DNA of 64,000 nt from Salmonella enterica subsp. diarizonae (lineage in GTDB: Bacteria; Pseudomonadota; Gammaproteobacteria; Enterobacterales; Enterobacteriaceae), in the NCBI RefSeq assembly GCF_008692785.1, contig NZ_VXJV01000001.1, forward strand, positions 310,001 to 374,000. The letters run 5' to 3'. A program made the position numbers and the translations under genes. Position 1 is the first letter of the stretch. Each line of letters opens with the position of its first letter. Under the pieces are notes generated by a model. That model had not been told where the DNA came from, searched no databases, and saw only the letters and a program-made list of their open reading frames with translations. Of the stretch, positions 51,644 through 62,903 are shown piece after piece.

Positions 51644-54600
51644 TGCGCCTCCTCACTCATTTCACCTGCAAACATGTCATCCAGTTGGTTAATTAACGCC
51701 GCCGCAGGGCGAGTGGTAAAAATACCCTGCTGTGGACGTTCGCTATCCACCCCGCGTAAAAAGAGATAGATGACGCCGCCGAAATGGCGTTCATAGTCGT
51801 AATTCGCCATTCGATGACGAAGGTAACGGTGCAATGCCAGCGTATAAAGCTGGTACTGCAAATCATAGCGATGCGCCTGCATCGCCGTAGCCATCGCCGT
51901 CTGGGTATAAGCGGCGCTATCCTCGCCCAGCCAGTTGGATTTATAGTCGAGCAGGTAATAGCGCCCCTCATAACGGAACACCAGGTCGATAAAGCCCTTT
52001 AACATGCCGCGAACCTGCATGAAATCCAGCGCCGGGCAGCTTGCTGAAAGCGGGTCGTATCGACGAATCAACGCATCCAACTCTCTGGCAGTAAGCGGCT
52101 GGACGATCGGGAGATAAAACTCCATTTCGACCTGTTTTTCACGCTCGGTCAGCACGCTCAGACTGACGCCCGTCTCGTTAAGGGGAACGTGCAACACGGT
52201 GTCCAGCCAGCGGGTAAGCACGGGTTCCCATCGCGTCTCAAAACCGCTCAGCTCCAGTTTTTCCTGTACCCAATGGGGATCTATAGGCTGAGTAAAATCA
52301 AGATTTTCAAACAGGCTGTGCAAAAATGTTCCCGGTGATGCCCCGCGAGGAAAGTGATGTGGCGTCATTGCCGGCGCTTCCGCCGCTTCGCCAACGCCTG
52401 CGGCGTCAATGTCGAGGCGAGGAATAAGATCTTGCGCCACGCTATGCCCCCGCTGTTGCAAACCGGAATAACTGGTGACGCGCCAGCTATCATAAGGCAG
52501 GCGTTGCAGTATTCTGGCGCTGAGTTCCGCGTGCGATGCAGCGGCAATTTGCCAGCGGTCGTTATCCGTATTGCCCGGCGTGCGCCACACGATATCCTCG
52601 TCACATAGCGCCTCAATACAGCCGCGAAGGCCTGCGGCATCCATCGGTTCGCCTTTTTGCAGGAGTCGCCCAAGCGCACTTTGGTGCACATCCGTCTCGC
52701 CTTTCTTATCACTGCGACGCCGCACCAGCGGCGCGACGCCGAGGCTGCAGTGCCACACTGCCCGGGTCAGCGCGACATAAAGTAGGCGCAGATCTTCCGC
52801 CAGGCGTTCGGCTTCCGCCAGTTCTATGCTCTCTTCAGCGTGGCTAAGGTCCAGCACCGCTTCGTAAGAGTGCCTGTCGTGATAAAAAGCCTGATCCTGC
52901 ACGCGGAAATGGGTGATAAAAGGTAGCCAGACCAGCGGATATTCCAGACCTTTCGATTTATGGATGGTGACGATTTGCACCAGATGCTTATCGCTTTCCA
53001 GACGTAGTTGCTGGCTGGAAGCATTGCTATCGGGTTCAAGGATATGTTGCGCCAGCCAACGCACCAGCGCATGTTCGCTTTCCAGTTGCGAACCGGCTTC
53101 CTGTAACAGTTCGCTAATATGCAGAATATCCGTCAGCCGACGTTCGCCTCCCGCCGTCGCCAGCAGGTTTTCAGCAATATTGCGCGCCGACATTAGCGCG
53201 CGCAGCATAGGCATCACGCCGCGTTTATGCCAAATCTGCCGGTAGCCATCAAACTCTTCGACAACCGCATCCCACGCATTTTCATCATTGTTAAGCGTTT
53301 CGATATCCAGCGCGGTAAGGCCCATCATCGATGTCGCCAGAGCGCTACGCAGCGTATTCTCCCGTTCGGGCGCCATCACCGCCTGCAATACCCATAGCAT
53401 TTCCTGCGCTTCGAGCGTTTCGAATACGCTGTCGCGGTTAGAAAGATAGACGGAGGGAATCGCCAGTAAGGTCAGAGCATCCCGTATCAGCGCGGCTTCC
53501 CGCCTGCTGCGTACCAACACGCTGATATCCGAGGCGCGAACCGGCCGCGACACATCGCCGTTCATCAGCAGCGCGTCGCCCGTTTGTCCGGCGCGCAGCC
53601 AGTCGCGAATTTGCGTGGCGCACACCTGAGCCATACAGCTTTGGTAATCGCCCGAGCCGCAGCTTTCCCCCTCCATTAGCCACAGGGTCATCGCCGGTTG
53701 AGGAGTGTCATTCACTTTAAATTGCAGCGACTGGTTTCTGTGCGCAAACTTTACCGGACTGAAGGGAATATCGCGGAACATAAAGGCATCGTTCATCTGA
53801 CTGAACAGCTTGTTAACGCTATTCACCATCCCCGGCGCGGAACGCCAGTTAGTGTCAAGCGTATAGTGCGCGCTCACTTCGCTGCGGGCCTTCATGTAGG
53901 TAAAGATATCCGCGCCGCGAAACGCATAAATCGCCTGTTTAGGATCGCCTATCAGTAATAGCGCCGTATCGGGTTGATGTCGCCAGATACGGCGAAAAAT
54001 ACGGTACTGTTGTGGATCGGTATCCTGAAATTCATCGATCATCGCCACCGGGAAACGGGTACGAATCGCCGCGGCCAGCGCCTCTCCGCTTTCACTACGC
54101 AGCGCTGTATCTAAACGGCTGAGCATATCGTCAAATCCCAGCTCACCGCGCCGTCGTTTTTCCTGAGCCACTGTTTCACGGATCTCTGAGAGCGCCCGGG
54201 TAAGGACCAGATCTTTAATCGATAGCGGTTCGCCCAACAGGTTATCAATCGCGACAAACAATGGGTGCTGGGGCGTCACGCCACCAGCTTTGGTACGCTC
54301 AGCTAAAAAACACTGTGAAAATTTTCCCAACGCCTCGGGTAATTGATAATTTTTCGTCTCTTCTTGCGCCCACGCGGTGAGCTTTTCGATCCATTTCGCC
54401 TGATTGCCGCGGTTGAATTTTCTGCGGTCGATGCCGGATGATTCGATCAGCGCGTCCAGCTCGCTAACCGCCTCACGCCACTGCTGCTTCACCTGGTTGA
54501 TGCGCCCCAGGATCTGTTCATGACGCGATGCCAGCGTCTCCTCCTGCGATGGCGGCGCTTTAATGACCGGCGCTTCGCCCTGCAGATAACGATCGATATC

Positions 54601-55185
54601 TTTTAAAAGCGCCTTCGGCCCCTTCCACACGTCAAACACCACCTGCGCGATGTCGCGCGGCAGCGGATAGCAATGACGCCGCCAGAAATCGGCGCAGGCC
54701 TGATAACGCAACAGAGATTCGTCTTCAATAAGCTGTTGCTCAAACAACATGCCGGATTCGAAAGCGTTCAGGCTGAGCATACGCTGGCAAAAACCGTGGA
54801 TGGTAAAGACCGCGGCCTCGTCCATTTGTCGTTCAGCCAGTAATAACCACTGCGCGGCTTGCTTTTTGTCGCCAATTTCTTCCAGCAAGCGGGCGTACAG
54901 CGGATTATCCGTGCTTTCCCGCAGACAGGCGATGCGCAACTCATGGATATTACTGCGGATTCGCCCACGCAACTCTTCAGTGGCGGCCTCCGTAAACGTT
55001 ACCACCAGCAGTTCTTCAACGGTCAGCGGGCGGGGAAATGCGGCGCCTCCGCCTAAGCCGAGCAGTAGCCGCAAATACAGCGCCGCGATAGTAAACGTTT
55101 TGCCTGTACCCGCTGACGCTTCAATCAGACGCTCGCCTGTAAGGGGCAAGCGCAGAGGATCAAGAGTCTCGGCGACATCATTCAT
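51640..55185 (-). CDS. recB: Exodeoxyribonuclease V beta subunit RecB
   Basis: 3'-5' helicase and the nuclease of RecBCD; it also loads RecA after Chi. 1181 residues (E. coli 1180). N-terminal UvrD-like helicase with Walker [21 protein letters not shown] near 22-41, motif [18 protein letters not shown] near 390, and [17 protein letters not shown] (motif V) near 747. C-terminal nuclease domain has [22 protein letters not shown] with catalytic Asp and Lys near 1066-1083. Its ATG overlaps the ptrA stop region by 8 bases. Confidence 0.98.
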   Translation of the reverse strand: MNDVAETLDPLRLPLTGERLIEASAGTGKTFTIAALYLRLLLGLGGGAAFPRPLTVEELLVVTFTEAATEELRGRIRSNIHELRIACLRESTDNPLYARLLEEIGDKKQAAQWLLLAERQMDEAAVFTIHGFCQRMLSLNAFESGMLFEQQLIEDESLLRYQACADFWRRHCYPLPRDIAQVVFDVWKGPKALLKDIDRYLQGEAPVIKAPPSQEETLASRHEQILGRINQVKQQWREAVSELDALIESSGIDRRKFNRGNQAKWIEKLTAWAQEETKNYQLPEALGKFSQCFLAERTKAGGVTPQHPLFVAIDNLLGEPLSIKDLVLTRALSEIRETVAQEKRRRGELGFDDMLSRLDTALRSESGEALAAAIRTRFPVAMIDEFQDTDPQQYRIFRRIWRHQPDTALLLIGDPKQAIYAFRGADIFTYMKARSEVSAHYTLDTNWRSAPGMVNSVNKLFSQMNDAFMFRDIPFSPVKFAHRNQSLQFKVNDTPQPAMTLWLMEGESCGSGDYQSCMAQVCATQIRDWLRAGQTGDALLMNGDVSRPVRASDISVLVRSRREAALIRDALTLLAIPSVYLSNRDSVFETLEAQEMLWVLQAVMAPERENTLRSALATSMMGLTALDIETLNNDENAWDAVVEEFDGYRQIWHKRGVMPMLRALMSARNIAENLLATAGGERRLTDILHISELLQEAGSQLESEHALVRWLAQHILEPDSNASSQQLRLESDKHLVQIVTIHKSKGLEYPLVWLPFITHFRVQDQAFYHDRHSYEAVLDLSHAEESIELAEAERLAEDLRLLYVALTRAVWHCSLGVAPLVRRRSDKKGETDVHQSALGRLLQKGEPMDAAGLRGCIEALCDEDIVWRTPGNTDNDRWQIAAASHAELSARILQRLPYDSWRVTSYSGLQQRGHSVAQDLIPRLDIDAAGVGEAAEAPAMTPHHFPRGASPGTFLHSLFENLDFTQPIDPHWVQEKLELSGFETRWEPVLTRWLDTVLHVPLNETGVSLSVLTEREKQVEMEFYLPIVQPLTARELDALIRRYDPLSASCPALDFMQVRGMLKGFIDLVFRYEGRYYLLDYKSNWLGEDSAAYTQTAMATAMQAHRYDLQYQLYTLALHRYLRHRMANYDYERHFGGVIYLFLRGVDSERPQQGIFTTRPAAALINQLDDMFAGEMSEEAQ

Positions 55186-58066
55186 TCTTTTCGCTCATCA
55201 AGGGTAAAGTTTGCTGCAATGCGCTGACGTTATCCCACACTTTCCAGCCTGTCGGATGCACGTATTCTGCTTTCCCATTCTGGCTACCGGCAATCTGTGA
55301 CAATATTGCCATGCCTTGCGGCTCCACCACAGCCTGATGGAAGAAGTCAGCAAGTTTTTGCGGCGTCAGCAATTTTATCTGAGCGATGATTTTATCACGC
55401 GAGTCGAAGCGCATATTACCCCGATCGAAATCCTTGCTTAACCGGGATGCTTCTTCGCCCAGGGTCTGCGGCGCCTGGCGCATTTGCGTAATAATCGCCT
55501 GCTGAATTTGTGCGAACTCTTCCGGCTTCATCGCCCTCAGCTTCGTCTCGGCGTCAGGGAAAAATGCCTGATAGCGTTGCCACAGGTAAGAAGGCTGTTT
55601 ATCGTTGCTCTGTAGCAGGAATCCCATTCCCCACTGACGGCCAACGCTCATCGGAAAGGCGAAAACGGCGTATCCCAGTTGCTCTTCGGTTCGTAACTGA
55701 TTGTAAAACCACGGTTGAACAATCTGACCTAACATCGCGCTGTAGGCGGCGCTGACGTACTCGTCGTAGCCGACCGGGACAAAGACCGCAGCTAACGCGG
55801 AGTCGGTGCTACTGCCCGCTTTTTCAAATACTACGGACTGCTTTTTCTCAACCACCACTTCTTTGTTGCGACACCACGCCGATCCGTTCGCCGCGAGCTG
55901 TTTTTGAACATCTTGTGCCAGAGTGGTCGCCTGGGCTTCGCTCATATTCCCTATAACCAGAAATTCCGGACGAGCGCCCGTTTTTAACGCATTACGATAG
56001 GTCATCACCTCTTTCAACGTAATGGACGGCAGCAAAGCGCGACGTTCATCACGGGAAAAATAAGGCACCTGCGAAATCATCTGCACCGGCATAATCGCCT
56101 GTTCGTAGGCTTTTCCCTTCTCCGCAGAATCCATCATCTGCGTATACCAGGACTTCGCCTGCGCCAGCTGTTCTTCCGTGGCGTCGTAGCTAAAATATCC
56201 TTCCAGCAACGCCAGGAAAAGCTGCGGCAAACGCTGGGTATAACCGTCCGCATTGACCATCAGACCATTGTTGGCGTTAGTGGAAAAGCTAATGCCGCCC
56301 ACTGCCGCCTGGTTGCTGAGCTGATCGAGCGCCACTCCCGCCAGATAATCATTAAGGGCGAACAATACCTGATTGCGGGCGCTGTCCATCGCCTGCGGGT
56401 TACGCAATACCACGCTCACGTCAGCTTTTGGCTCGCTGGCGAAATAACGACTCGGCGCATAAACCACGCGCAAATCCGCTTTATCGACAATCAGTTCTGG
56501 CCGCACGTAGTTTTTGTCATTCTTAACAAGCGTAAAATCATTAGGAATATAGGGGTTTAACTCCGGCAGGGACAACGCAATGCCCTGTGCTTTTTGCTGC
56601 CAGTTTTTAAACGTCTGTTCGCTAATCTTATCGACCTGATAGGGCGCATCCACAAAATACGCAGTCTTATTATGTGGTTCCTGGGGACTGATATACCAGA
56701 TGCGCGCATTCTGCGGCGTCATCATCGCCAGGCGATTTTTGATAGCGGCAGGATCGTAACGATCGGCGATATTCACCGCATCCAGCGTATGCGCTACCGG
56801 GACGCGGATCATGGTGTCCGCCAGCCACTCTACATAATCCATATCGCGGGTAATCGACGGATAGCGGAAGTCGAGATCCAGCACATGCGCCAGCTCGTCA
56901 AAGTAACGTTTATCTATCCCTTTTTCGCGTAACATATTGAGATAGCTGAAGATAGCCGCGACGACTTCATCACGATTGGCCAAACCTTTATCGGTCAGCG
57001 TTGCCGAAATGGCAAATACGCCGCTGTTACCATTAACAATCGGATCGGAATCCGCGCTAATACCTTCGACCAGACCTTGTTTTTGCAGCCAGTCAGAGAG
57101 CGTCCCCGGGCTACGATTGCCAATCAGATAAGAGACCAGTTCATCAGTCTTGCTACGGAACTGCGCGCTATTGTTATCAATACGAAACTCCACGCGCAGT
57201 ACTTTACGCGGTAGCGCCGGCACGTAATGAATAATGATGCCCTTCTGCGCGTCGGTGACGACAGGTACGGTAATTTCCGGTTTTTTAATCTGTTTATTCG
57301 GCACGCGGCCATAGGTTGCTGCGGAAATACGCGCCAGCTCCGGCAAGGGTTTATTACTGTAAATCACCGCCTTCATCAGATTAGCTGAATAGTATTTTTC
57401 ATGAAAAGCGATCAACGCCTGTTGCACCGGATTGCCCGGCTTATCGCTTAGCGTTTCCAGATTGCCGCCAGAAAAGTGCGAGCCTGGGTGCGCCGGGTTA
57501 ATGGTTTCGGCGCTTACCTGCGCCATGCGCATACCGTCGCGGGTGCGCGCCATCGTCAGCTCGGCGTTCACCGCGTTTCGTTCGCGTTCGGCGTACTTTT
57601 TATCGAGCAATGGCGCGGCAATGGCGTCGGCCAGGCGATCTACGGCGCCTGGAAGCGCATCGTTTTCAACCTCCAGGTAGAAGGCTGTTCGATAAGGCGC
57701 GGTGCTGGCGTTGTGGCTACCGCCATGTCTTTTAAGGTATTCGGCAAGGCTATCCGCCTGCGGATATTTTTTTGACCCCATCAGACACATATGCTCAAGG
57801 TAATGAGCAAGCCCCTGATGAGTCTCAGGATCTTCAAGCGATCCAACGGGCACCACTAACGCTGAAAGAGACTTTACAGCCTGCGGATCGGATACCAGCA
57901 ATACCACCATATCATTATCAAGACGTATCGCCTGATACTGCCGGGTATCTTTATCGCTTTTACGGATAGTTTCTTGCAGCGGTTGCCAACCGATAGCCGC
58001 CTGAACTACAGGCCCCCAGAGGGCGACCAACAACAATAACGCTTTGAACCAGATGCTGCGGGGCAT
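55178..58066 (-). CDS. ptrA: Protease III (pitrilysin), periplasmic
   Basis: Zinc metallopeptidase of the insulinase M16 family that degrades small periplasmic polypeptides. 962 residues equal E. coli. A Sec signal peptide MPRSIWFKALLLLVALWGPV ends near VVQA (residue 23). The inverted zinc motif HYLEHMCLMGS (HxxEH) is near residue 88, with the third ligand Glu in ERNAVNAEL about 75 residues on. Its position inside the recBCD run is conserved in enterics without a known functional reason. Confidence 0.97.
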   Translation of the reverse strand: MPRSIWFKALLLLVALWGPVVQAAIGWQPLQETIRKSDKDTRQYQAIRLDNDMVVLLVSDPQAVKSLSALVVPVGSLEDPETHQGLAHYLEHMCLMGSKKYPQADSLAEYLKRHGGSHNASTAPYRTAFYLEVENDALPGAVDRLADAIAAPLLDKKYAERERNAVNAELTMARTRDGMRMAQVSAETINPAHPGSHFSGGNLETLSDKPGNPVQQALIAFHEKYYSANLMKAVIYSNKPLPELARISAATYGRVPNKQIKKPEITVPVVTDAQKGIIIHYVPALPRKVLRVEFRIDNNSAQFRSKTDELVSYLIGNRSPGTLSDWLQKQGLVEGISADSDPIVNGNSGVFAISATLTDKGLANRDEVVAAIFSYLNMLREKGIDKRYFDELAHVLDLDFRYPSITRDMDYVEWLADTMIRVPVAHTLDAVNIADRYDPAAIKNRLAMMTPQNARIWYISPQEPHNKTAYFVDAPYQVDKISEQTFKNWQQKAQGIALSLPELNPYIPNDFTLVKNDKNYVRPELIVDKADLRVVYAPSRYFASEPKADVSVVLRNPQAMDSARNQVLFALNDYLAGVALDQLSNQAAVGGISFSTNANNGLMVNADGYTQRLPQLFLALLEGYFSYDATEEQLAQAKSWYTQMMDSAEKGKAYEQAIMPVQMISQVPYFSRDERRALLPSITLKEVMTYRNALKTGARPEFLVIGNMSEAQATTLAQDVQKQLAANGSAWCRNKEVVVEKKQSVVFEKAGSSTDSALAAVFVPVGYDEYVSAAYSAMLGQIVQPWFYNQLRTEEQLGYAVFAFPMSVGRQWGMGFLLQSNDKQPSYLWQRYQAFFPDAETKLRAMKPEEFAQIQQAIITQMRQAPQTLGEEASRLSKDFDRGNMRFDSRDKIIAQIKLLTPQKLADFFHQAVVEPQGMAILSQIAGSQNGKAEYVHPTGWKVWDNVSALQQTLPLMSEKNE

Positions 58067-58243
58067 TCACGGACCTCATCATTAACTTTCAGTCCCACTC
58101 ATCTCTATGGCCACATAAACCATCAACCTGAGCAGAACGGGATATTATTGTGCTGAACCAGGCAGCATCTTTTTATCAGTAATCAGTCTGTGACGAAGAG
58201 CGCATCATAGTCGAAGCCTTTTAATTGCGCAATTTTCATACAA

Positions 58244-61200
58244 TCAACGAGACTGATTAAAACGAAACAGCGGTAACAGGTAATGCCGGGACTGCGCAAT
58301 AATAGCCTGCAACGTTTCAGATTCCAGCTGACGCCAAAGACGTTGATACCAGATATCTTCGCCTTCGCCGCTCACCATCATGTTGCCTTCATAAGCCTGT
58401 AGAAACTTTGTTCTGGCCTTCTGTAAGGTGTCATCGTCGTCTAACATGACATCATTTTCCGCGTCATAACAGGCTTTTATCCATGCGCCGCCGCTTTCCG
58501 GCAGTACCAATAGCGGAGAAGACATACCTTCCCGGTAGCCTTCAATCAGTTGCGCCAGGTAAGCCATTGCCTGCGCTTTATCAAGAGGCGGAAATTGCCA
58601 CTTTCCCTCTTTGCGCAAAAACAGGCGGCTTTCGCCGCTACCGCCGCTGGCACAATAGACAAGGTGTTCCAGCCAAAGTTGCACACCTTGCGCAACGCTG
58701 ATTAAAGCGGGACGCCAGCGCAATAATCCATCCTCCTGTACCTGCGGTAGCCAGCCGGTTAGCTGAACACCATTGCAAAGCAGATCCACTTCCAGGCTTT
58801 GGCTCGGCTTACGACAGGCGATGACCCGGCTTGCCAGTTGCTGCATCTCCTGGCATTGCGCATCCCAGAATATTTCACCAAACGCACCGTAAGGCAGCTC
58901 TCCCGCAGCACGGAAACGGCGGAACAAGCGTTCGGCGTCTTCTTCTTCAACCAGCGTATTGAGCAACTGTTGGTTAAGTTGATATCGCGTCAATCCCTCT
59001 AATTCAAACGGTTCCGCATCAGGAATCTCACTCTCTTCCGAGCGGAAATTAACCTGAAGCCGCATCTGAAAAAATGCGCGGACCGGATGGGCCCAAAAAC
59101 GCTGCAGACTTTCCAGAGTCAGTGTTTCCGGCATCGTAAAAGGAAGCGGCTGCACAAAGTCAGAATGCGCTTTTCCCGACTGACTCGCCGCGGGCAACCA
59201 CTCTCTGGCATAACTTTGCTGTTCGCCCGGCTGGTAATTTTGCGCATCAAAAGGCATACGGGTATGCAGACGCGTCATATGCTCTTTAACGCGTGCTTCG
59301 CTCTCATCACAGGTCAGCATTTCGTCGCCTGGCAAATAGTGGCTTTGCCCGATGTAATCCACCAACTCTTGCACCAGGACAGAGGGAAAGCGTTCGCTAT
59401 TATCCTGGATGGAGCGGCCGATGTAGCTGATATAAAGCGTCTGCTGCGCCGAAATTAACGCTTCCAGAAATAGATAGCGGTCATCGTCGCGACGACTACG
59501 ATCCCCGCGCATTGGTTTTTGGCTCATCAGGTCAAAACCCAACGGCGCAAGCTGGCGCGGGTATACGCCGTCGTTCATTCCCAGCAGGCAAACGACTCTG
59601 AACGGAATGGAACGCATCGGCATCAGCGTACAAATATTGATGGGGCCCGCCAGGAAGCGCTGGCTAATACGTTCCTGATCCAGACGCTGCGCCAGTTCAT
59701 CCCGCAGTAGCGAAATCGGTACCGCGTCGCCATATTCCGCCGCGACGCCTTCGGCGATAATGGCCTGCCACTGCTGTTCAATCAACGTCATTGCCGCCTC
59801 CGTGTCCGCATCGGGCAGGAAGAAATCATTGAGCATATCGCGACAAACGGGTAACCACTCTTCCAGCGGTCGCTCCTGCGCCAGACCGCGCCGCCAGATA
59901 TTAAGCTGCATCAGCAGCGAAGCCAGATGGCCGACCAGCTCAGCAATCAGGCCGCTGGATTCGTCATAAGGCAGAACAGACTGCCACTCGCCCTGGGCGC
60001 TTTCCATGGCATATCCCAGCAGCATACGCGTCAGGCCAAATTGCCATGTATGCTGCCCCGTGGCAGGAAGTTCCAGCTCGCGTACGTTGTCGTCGTCGAT
60101 TCCCCAGCGAATGCCTGACTCATTGACCCACAAGCGCAAATAACGCAGCCCATCTTCGTTGATCGTAAAGCGGGCAGCCAATACCGGTACGTCTAACAGA
60201 GCCAGAACATCTTCGGAGACAAAGCGGCTGTCCGGTAACGAAAGTAGACTGATAAACGCCTGTAACACCGGATGTGACTGACGCGCCCTCCGATCGGAAA
60301 TGGCATAAGGCAGATAGCGCTCCGTCGGCGCGCTACCAAATACCGCCTGGATAAACGGGCTATAGCTGTCAATATCAGCCACCATAACGATAATGTCGCG
60401 CGGTGTTAGCGTCGGATCGGCTTCCAGCATCGCCAGCAGGCGATCGTGCAGTATTTCCACCTCGCGCTGCGGGCTGTGACAAACGTGAAAAGAGAGGCTG
60501 TTATCCTCGGGATCGAGCAGACGCTTATTGTCGCTGCGCGAATACTCCTCAAGATTTACGCCCGCCACCGCATGGCTTTCCAGTTCAAGAATATCCGCCT
60601 GAATCCGATGCAAAAGATTATCTGGCGTAATATCAACAAACGCATCCAGTTCCTGGCTGTTTTCCAGTTCAGATAGCAGGTAGATATAATCCCGCCCCAG
60701 TTTTCCCCATGAGGCCAGTAGCGGATTACCGATATCCTGCTCGCCGTCGCTGTTAAATAAGGCTTGCGGATTCTGGTTTTCACGGAACAAAGGTAAATGA
60801 CGGTCTTCAAAACTGTGACGGCGCTGGCGAGCCATTAGTTTTGCCAGCCAGGCTGGGTCTTTAATGTCCCCCCAGTAATACCGACACGGATTAGTAAAAA
60901 GAAGATGGATTTCAATATGTTTACCCAACGCCTGCAATGCTCTGAGATACACTGGCGGTAACGCGGAAATGCCGCAAATAAAAACGCGGGACGGCAACCC
61001 TGGCGGGCAGGAGGTCGCGCGCTCCAGCGTCTGAATAAAGCGTTGGTAGAGATTGGCGCGATGCCAGCGCGGTTGACCCAGCGCGGCGGTATATTCCACC
61101 AATGCTTTCCACAGCGGCGCCTGCCAGTTTTGCGCCTCCCCCAGTCCTTCCACGGTTTTTCCCGCTTCCCACTGCGTAAGCCAGTCAGGCCGATAAACCA

Positions 61201-61615
61201 GATATTGATCGAACAGGTCGGCAGCACGCGCGGAAAGCTGAAAGAGTTTGCGTTTATCGGTGTCGTCGGTCAGATAATGGCGCAGCAGTGCAAACTCATC
61301 CTTATCCAGCAACTGCGGCAGCAAGGTCATCAGTTTCCAGCTCATGCTTTGTTTACTGAAAGCGCTTTCTTTGGGGATTTCCGGCAACACGCGGACAAAC
61401 ATCTCCCAGATAAAACTCGCCGGTAACGGAAAAGCGATATTCGCCGCAATACCAAACTTTTGTGAAAGGGTCATCTGCAGCCACTGCGCCATACCCGTGC
61501 TTTGCACCAGAATCATTTCTGGTTCAAAGGGATCATCCAGCCGCTCGCGTTCGACGATGAACTCCATCAACGCTTCCAGCACATCCAGACGATTGGAGTG
61601 GTAGACCCTTAACAT
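58244..61615 (-). CDS. recC: Exodeoxyribonuclease V gamma subunit RecC
   Basis: Subunit of RecBCD that recognises Chi; its inactive helicase-like and nuclease-like folds form the tunnels for single strands. 1123 residues (E. coli 1122), starting MLRVYHSNRLDVLEALMEFI. As expected, no intact Walker A motif is seen. Landmarks are VQSTGMAQWLQMTLSQKFGIA (~38-58) and FRVVCLLGMNDGVYPRQLAP (~673-692). It is followed by ptrA after 177 bp and preceded by ppdC with 15 bp between, so the pseudopilin genes and recC are probably co-transcribed. Confidence 0.97.
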   Translation of the reverse strand: MLRVYHSNRLDVLEALMEFIVERERLDDPFEPEMILVQSTGMAQWLQMTLSQKFGIAANIAFPLPASFIWEMFVRVLPEIPKESAFSKQSMSWKLMTLLPQLLDKDEFALLRHYLTDDTDKRKLFQLSARAADLFDQYLVYRPDWLTQWEAGKTVEGLGEAQNWQAPLWKALVEYTAALGQPRWHRANLYQRFIQTLERATSCPPGLPSRVFICGISALPPVYLRALQALGKHIEIHLLFTNPCRYYWGDIKDPAWLAKLMARQRRHSFEDRHLPLFRENQNPQALFNSDGEQDIGNPLLASWGKLGRDYIYLLSELENSQELDAFVDITPDNLLHRIQADILELESHAVAGVNLEEYSRSDNKRLLDPEDNSLSFHVCHSPQREVEILHDRLLAMLEADPTLTPRDIIVMVADIDSYSPFIQAVFGSAPTERYLPYAISDRRARQSHPVLQAFISLLSLPDSRFVSEDVLALLDVPVLAARFTINEDGLRYLRLWVNESGIRWGIDDDNVRELELPATGQHTWQFGLTRMLLGYAMESAQGEWQSVLPYDESSGLIAELVGHLASLLMQLNIWRRGLAQERPLEEWLPVCRDMLNDFFLPDADTEAAMTLIEQQWQAIIAEGVAAEYGDAVPISLLRDELAQRLDQERISQRFLAGPINICTLMPMRSIPFRVVCLLGMNDGVYPRQLAPLGFDLMSQKPMRGDRSRRDDDRYLFLEALISAQQTLYISYIGRSIQDNSERFPSVLVQELVDYIGQSHYLPGDEMLTCDESEARVKEHMTRLHTRMPFDAQNYQPGEQQSYAREWLPAASQSGKAHSDFVQPLPFTMPETLTLESLQRFWAHPVRAFFQMRLQVNFRSEESEIPDAEPFELEGLTRYQLNQQLLNTLVEEEDAERLFRRFRAAGELPYGAFGEIFWDAQCQEMQQLASRVIACRKPSQSLEVDLLCNGVQLTGWLPQVQEDGLLRWRPALISVAQGVQLWLEHLVYCASGGSGESRLFLRKEGKWQFPPLDKAQAMAYLAQLIEGYREGMSSPLLVLPESGGAWIKACYDAENDVMLDDDDTLQKARTKFLQAYEGNMMVSGEGEDIWYQRLWRQLESETLQAIIAQSRHYLLPLFRFNQSR

Positions 61616-61630
61616 AATTACTCCTGACGA

Positions 61631-61951
61631 TTAACGATTTGGACAATGCAAGCGCGTCATCTGCCCCTGCCTGCCAGAGGGTGAAACCATCGTGACGCTG
61701 ATGCTGACACATCCCGATTGCGTTGTCTGCATCCGGTTGGCCTTCCAGCCGTCAGCAGGCGAAAATGGATACAGCGCCGTTTGCTGCCACGCCTGCCGCC
61801 AGATCTGGAGATACTGGTGTCGTAATGTAAAACTGTGCATTAATACCTGCTGATAGCCTGACAATGCGGTTACGATCATTACCATTAGAACCATCGCCAC
61901 TAAAACTTCCGGGAGGCTAAACCCGCGTTGTAAATTCAGGGGATGCGACAT
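61631..61951 (-). CDS. ppdC: Prepilin-peptidase-dependent protein C
   Basis: Type IV pilin-like protein, 106 residues from MSHPLNLQRGFSLPEVLVAM. The leader peptide ends at G10; cleavage before Phe, with Glu at +5 of the mature form, fits the prepilin rule, followed by a hydrophobic helix. An upstream in-frame start at 61975 would lengthen the leader by 8 residues and is less likely. It overlaps the end of ygdB by 16 bases; recC follows. Confidence 0.88.
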   Translation of the reverse strand: MSHPLNLQRGFSLPEVLVAMVLMVMIVTALSGYQQVLMHSFTLRHQYLQIWRQAWQQTALYPFSPADGWKANRMQTTQSGCVSISVTMVSPSGRQGQMTRLHCPNR

Positions 61952-62343
61952 AACGCCACCTCTTTTAACGGACAAAAATCACTCCAGCCGTGGGGAGAAA
62001 AGACAATGGTTCCCTGAATTACGTTGCCCAAACGCCATAACGTCATGCCGTCATCTTGCGCCGCCATCACCACCTCATCCCCCGATAATCTCCGCAAACA
62101 GACTCGCGCTCCCGAAGAGGAATAGCGCCGACATTCCATTTCGGCTACGCCTGACCATAGCTGCCCTCGTCCCCATTCCAGCGCCGACTGTACGAGCGCC
62201 TGGCGTTGTATCGCCAGGCTCTGCGTCGCCACGCGGGAGGCATAGCTGGCCTGCTGCTGATTTACGCCTTGCAGGAGCAGACTACCCAGAATCAGTATTA
62301 AAAGCGCCAGTATTAGCGAAGAAGCGCCACGTTCCCGATTCAC
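61936..62343 (-). CDS. ygdB: Pseudopilin-cluster protein YgdB (DUF2509)
   Basis: 135 residues with one N-terminal hydrophobic helix (ASSLILALLILILGSLLLQG) and a mature part with four cysteines. Unlike its neighbours it has no G-F/Y cleavage site with Glu+5: the sequence before the helix is [10 protein letters not shown]. It therefore resembles PilX/GspK-like minor components or a pilin relative processed differently. The ATG overlaps the ppdB stop by 4 bases. Confidence 0.85.
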   Translation of the reverse strand: MNRERGASSLILALLILILGSLLLQGVNQQQASYASRVATQSLAIQRQALVQSALEWGRGQLWSGVAEMECRRYSSSGARVCLRRLSGDEVVMAAQDDGMTLWRLGNVIQGTIVFSPHGWSDFCPLKEVALCRIP

Positions 62344-62903
62344 AGATTAAATCCCGTTACGCTGTATTGCGCGTCAATAACCGTCTGAGGCTCGGCTTTG
62401 CTGGCGCCGCGCAGATGCAGCATGAGCATTGGCGAGAATCCCGTTATATCCTGGCGCTCAACGCTAAACGCCGTGATGAGTACCGTATTGGGATCGGTCA
62501 TTTTTTCCCATCCCTTACCCTGGCAAGATGTTGCTCCGCGTAATGTTTCCAGGACGTTATCCTTCACACGGAACCCGGTCTGGTCGGCCTCCTTCGCCGG
62601 TATGGTATCCCAGACGCCGTTATTATTCCCGTCCCACTGAACGATGACGCATTGCCCCTGCTCGGCAAGATGTAACCCTTCGCCGATACAGTGGCCATGA
62701 CAGTAACCCGCACGTTGAAGATGCTTCGCTACGGTATAGGTTCGCTGCCAGATTTCATCTTCCAGCGATAACTGTCGCGTGTTGTGCCAGATCTCACGCT
62801 GTAGCGCCGGTAAAAATCGTGCAGTTCCAAGCAGTAAAATGGAACCTATCGCCATCGCCAGCACGACCTCCAGTAGCGAGAACCCCCGCGTGGTTATTGA
62901 CAT
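62340..62903 (-). CDS. ppdB: Prepilin-peptidase-dependent protein B
   Basis: Minor-pilin-like protein of 187 residues. Short leader MSITTRG, then [19 protein letters not shown] with Glu at +5; several cysteines (CHGHC, CQGKG) lie in the mature domain. It resembles PilW/GspJ-type minor pilins in size and layout. It overlaps the end of ppdA by 10 bases. Confidence 0.92.
   Translation of the reverse strand: MSITTRGFSLLEVVLAMAIGSILLLGTARFLPALQREIWHNTRQLSLEDEIWQRTYTVAKHLQRAGYCHGHCIGEGLHLAEQGQCVIVQWDGNNNGVWDTIPAKEADQTGFRVKDNVLETLRGATSCQGKGWEKMTDPNTVLITAFSVERQDITGFSPMLMLHLRGASKAEPQTVIDAQYSVTGFNL

Noticed and set aside
49808-61615. recBCD-ptrA as a novel defence island
   Set aside because: This is the standard enteric recC-ptrA-recB-recD arrangement with all usual motifs; no added defence genes are present.
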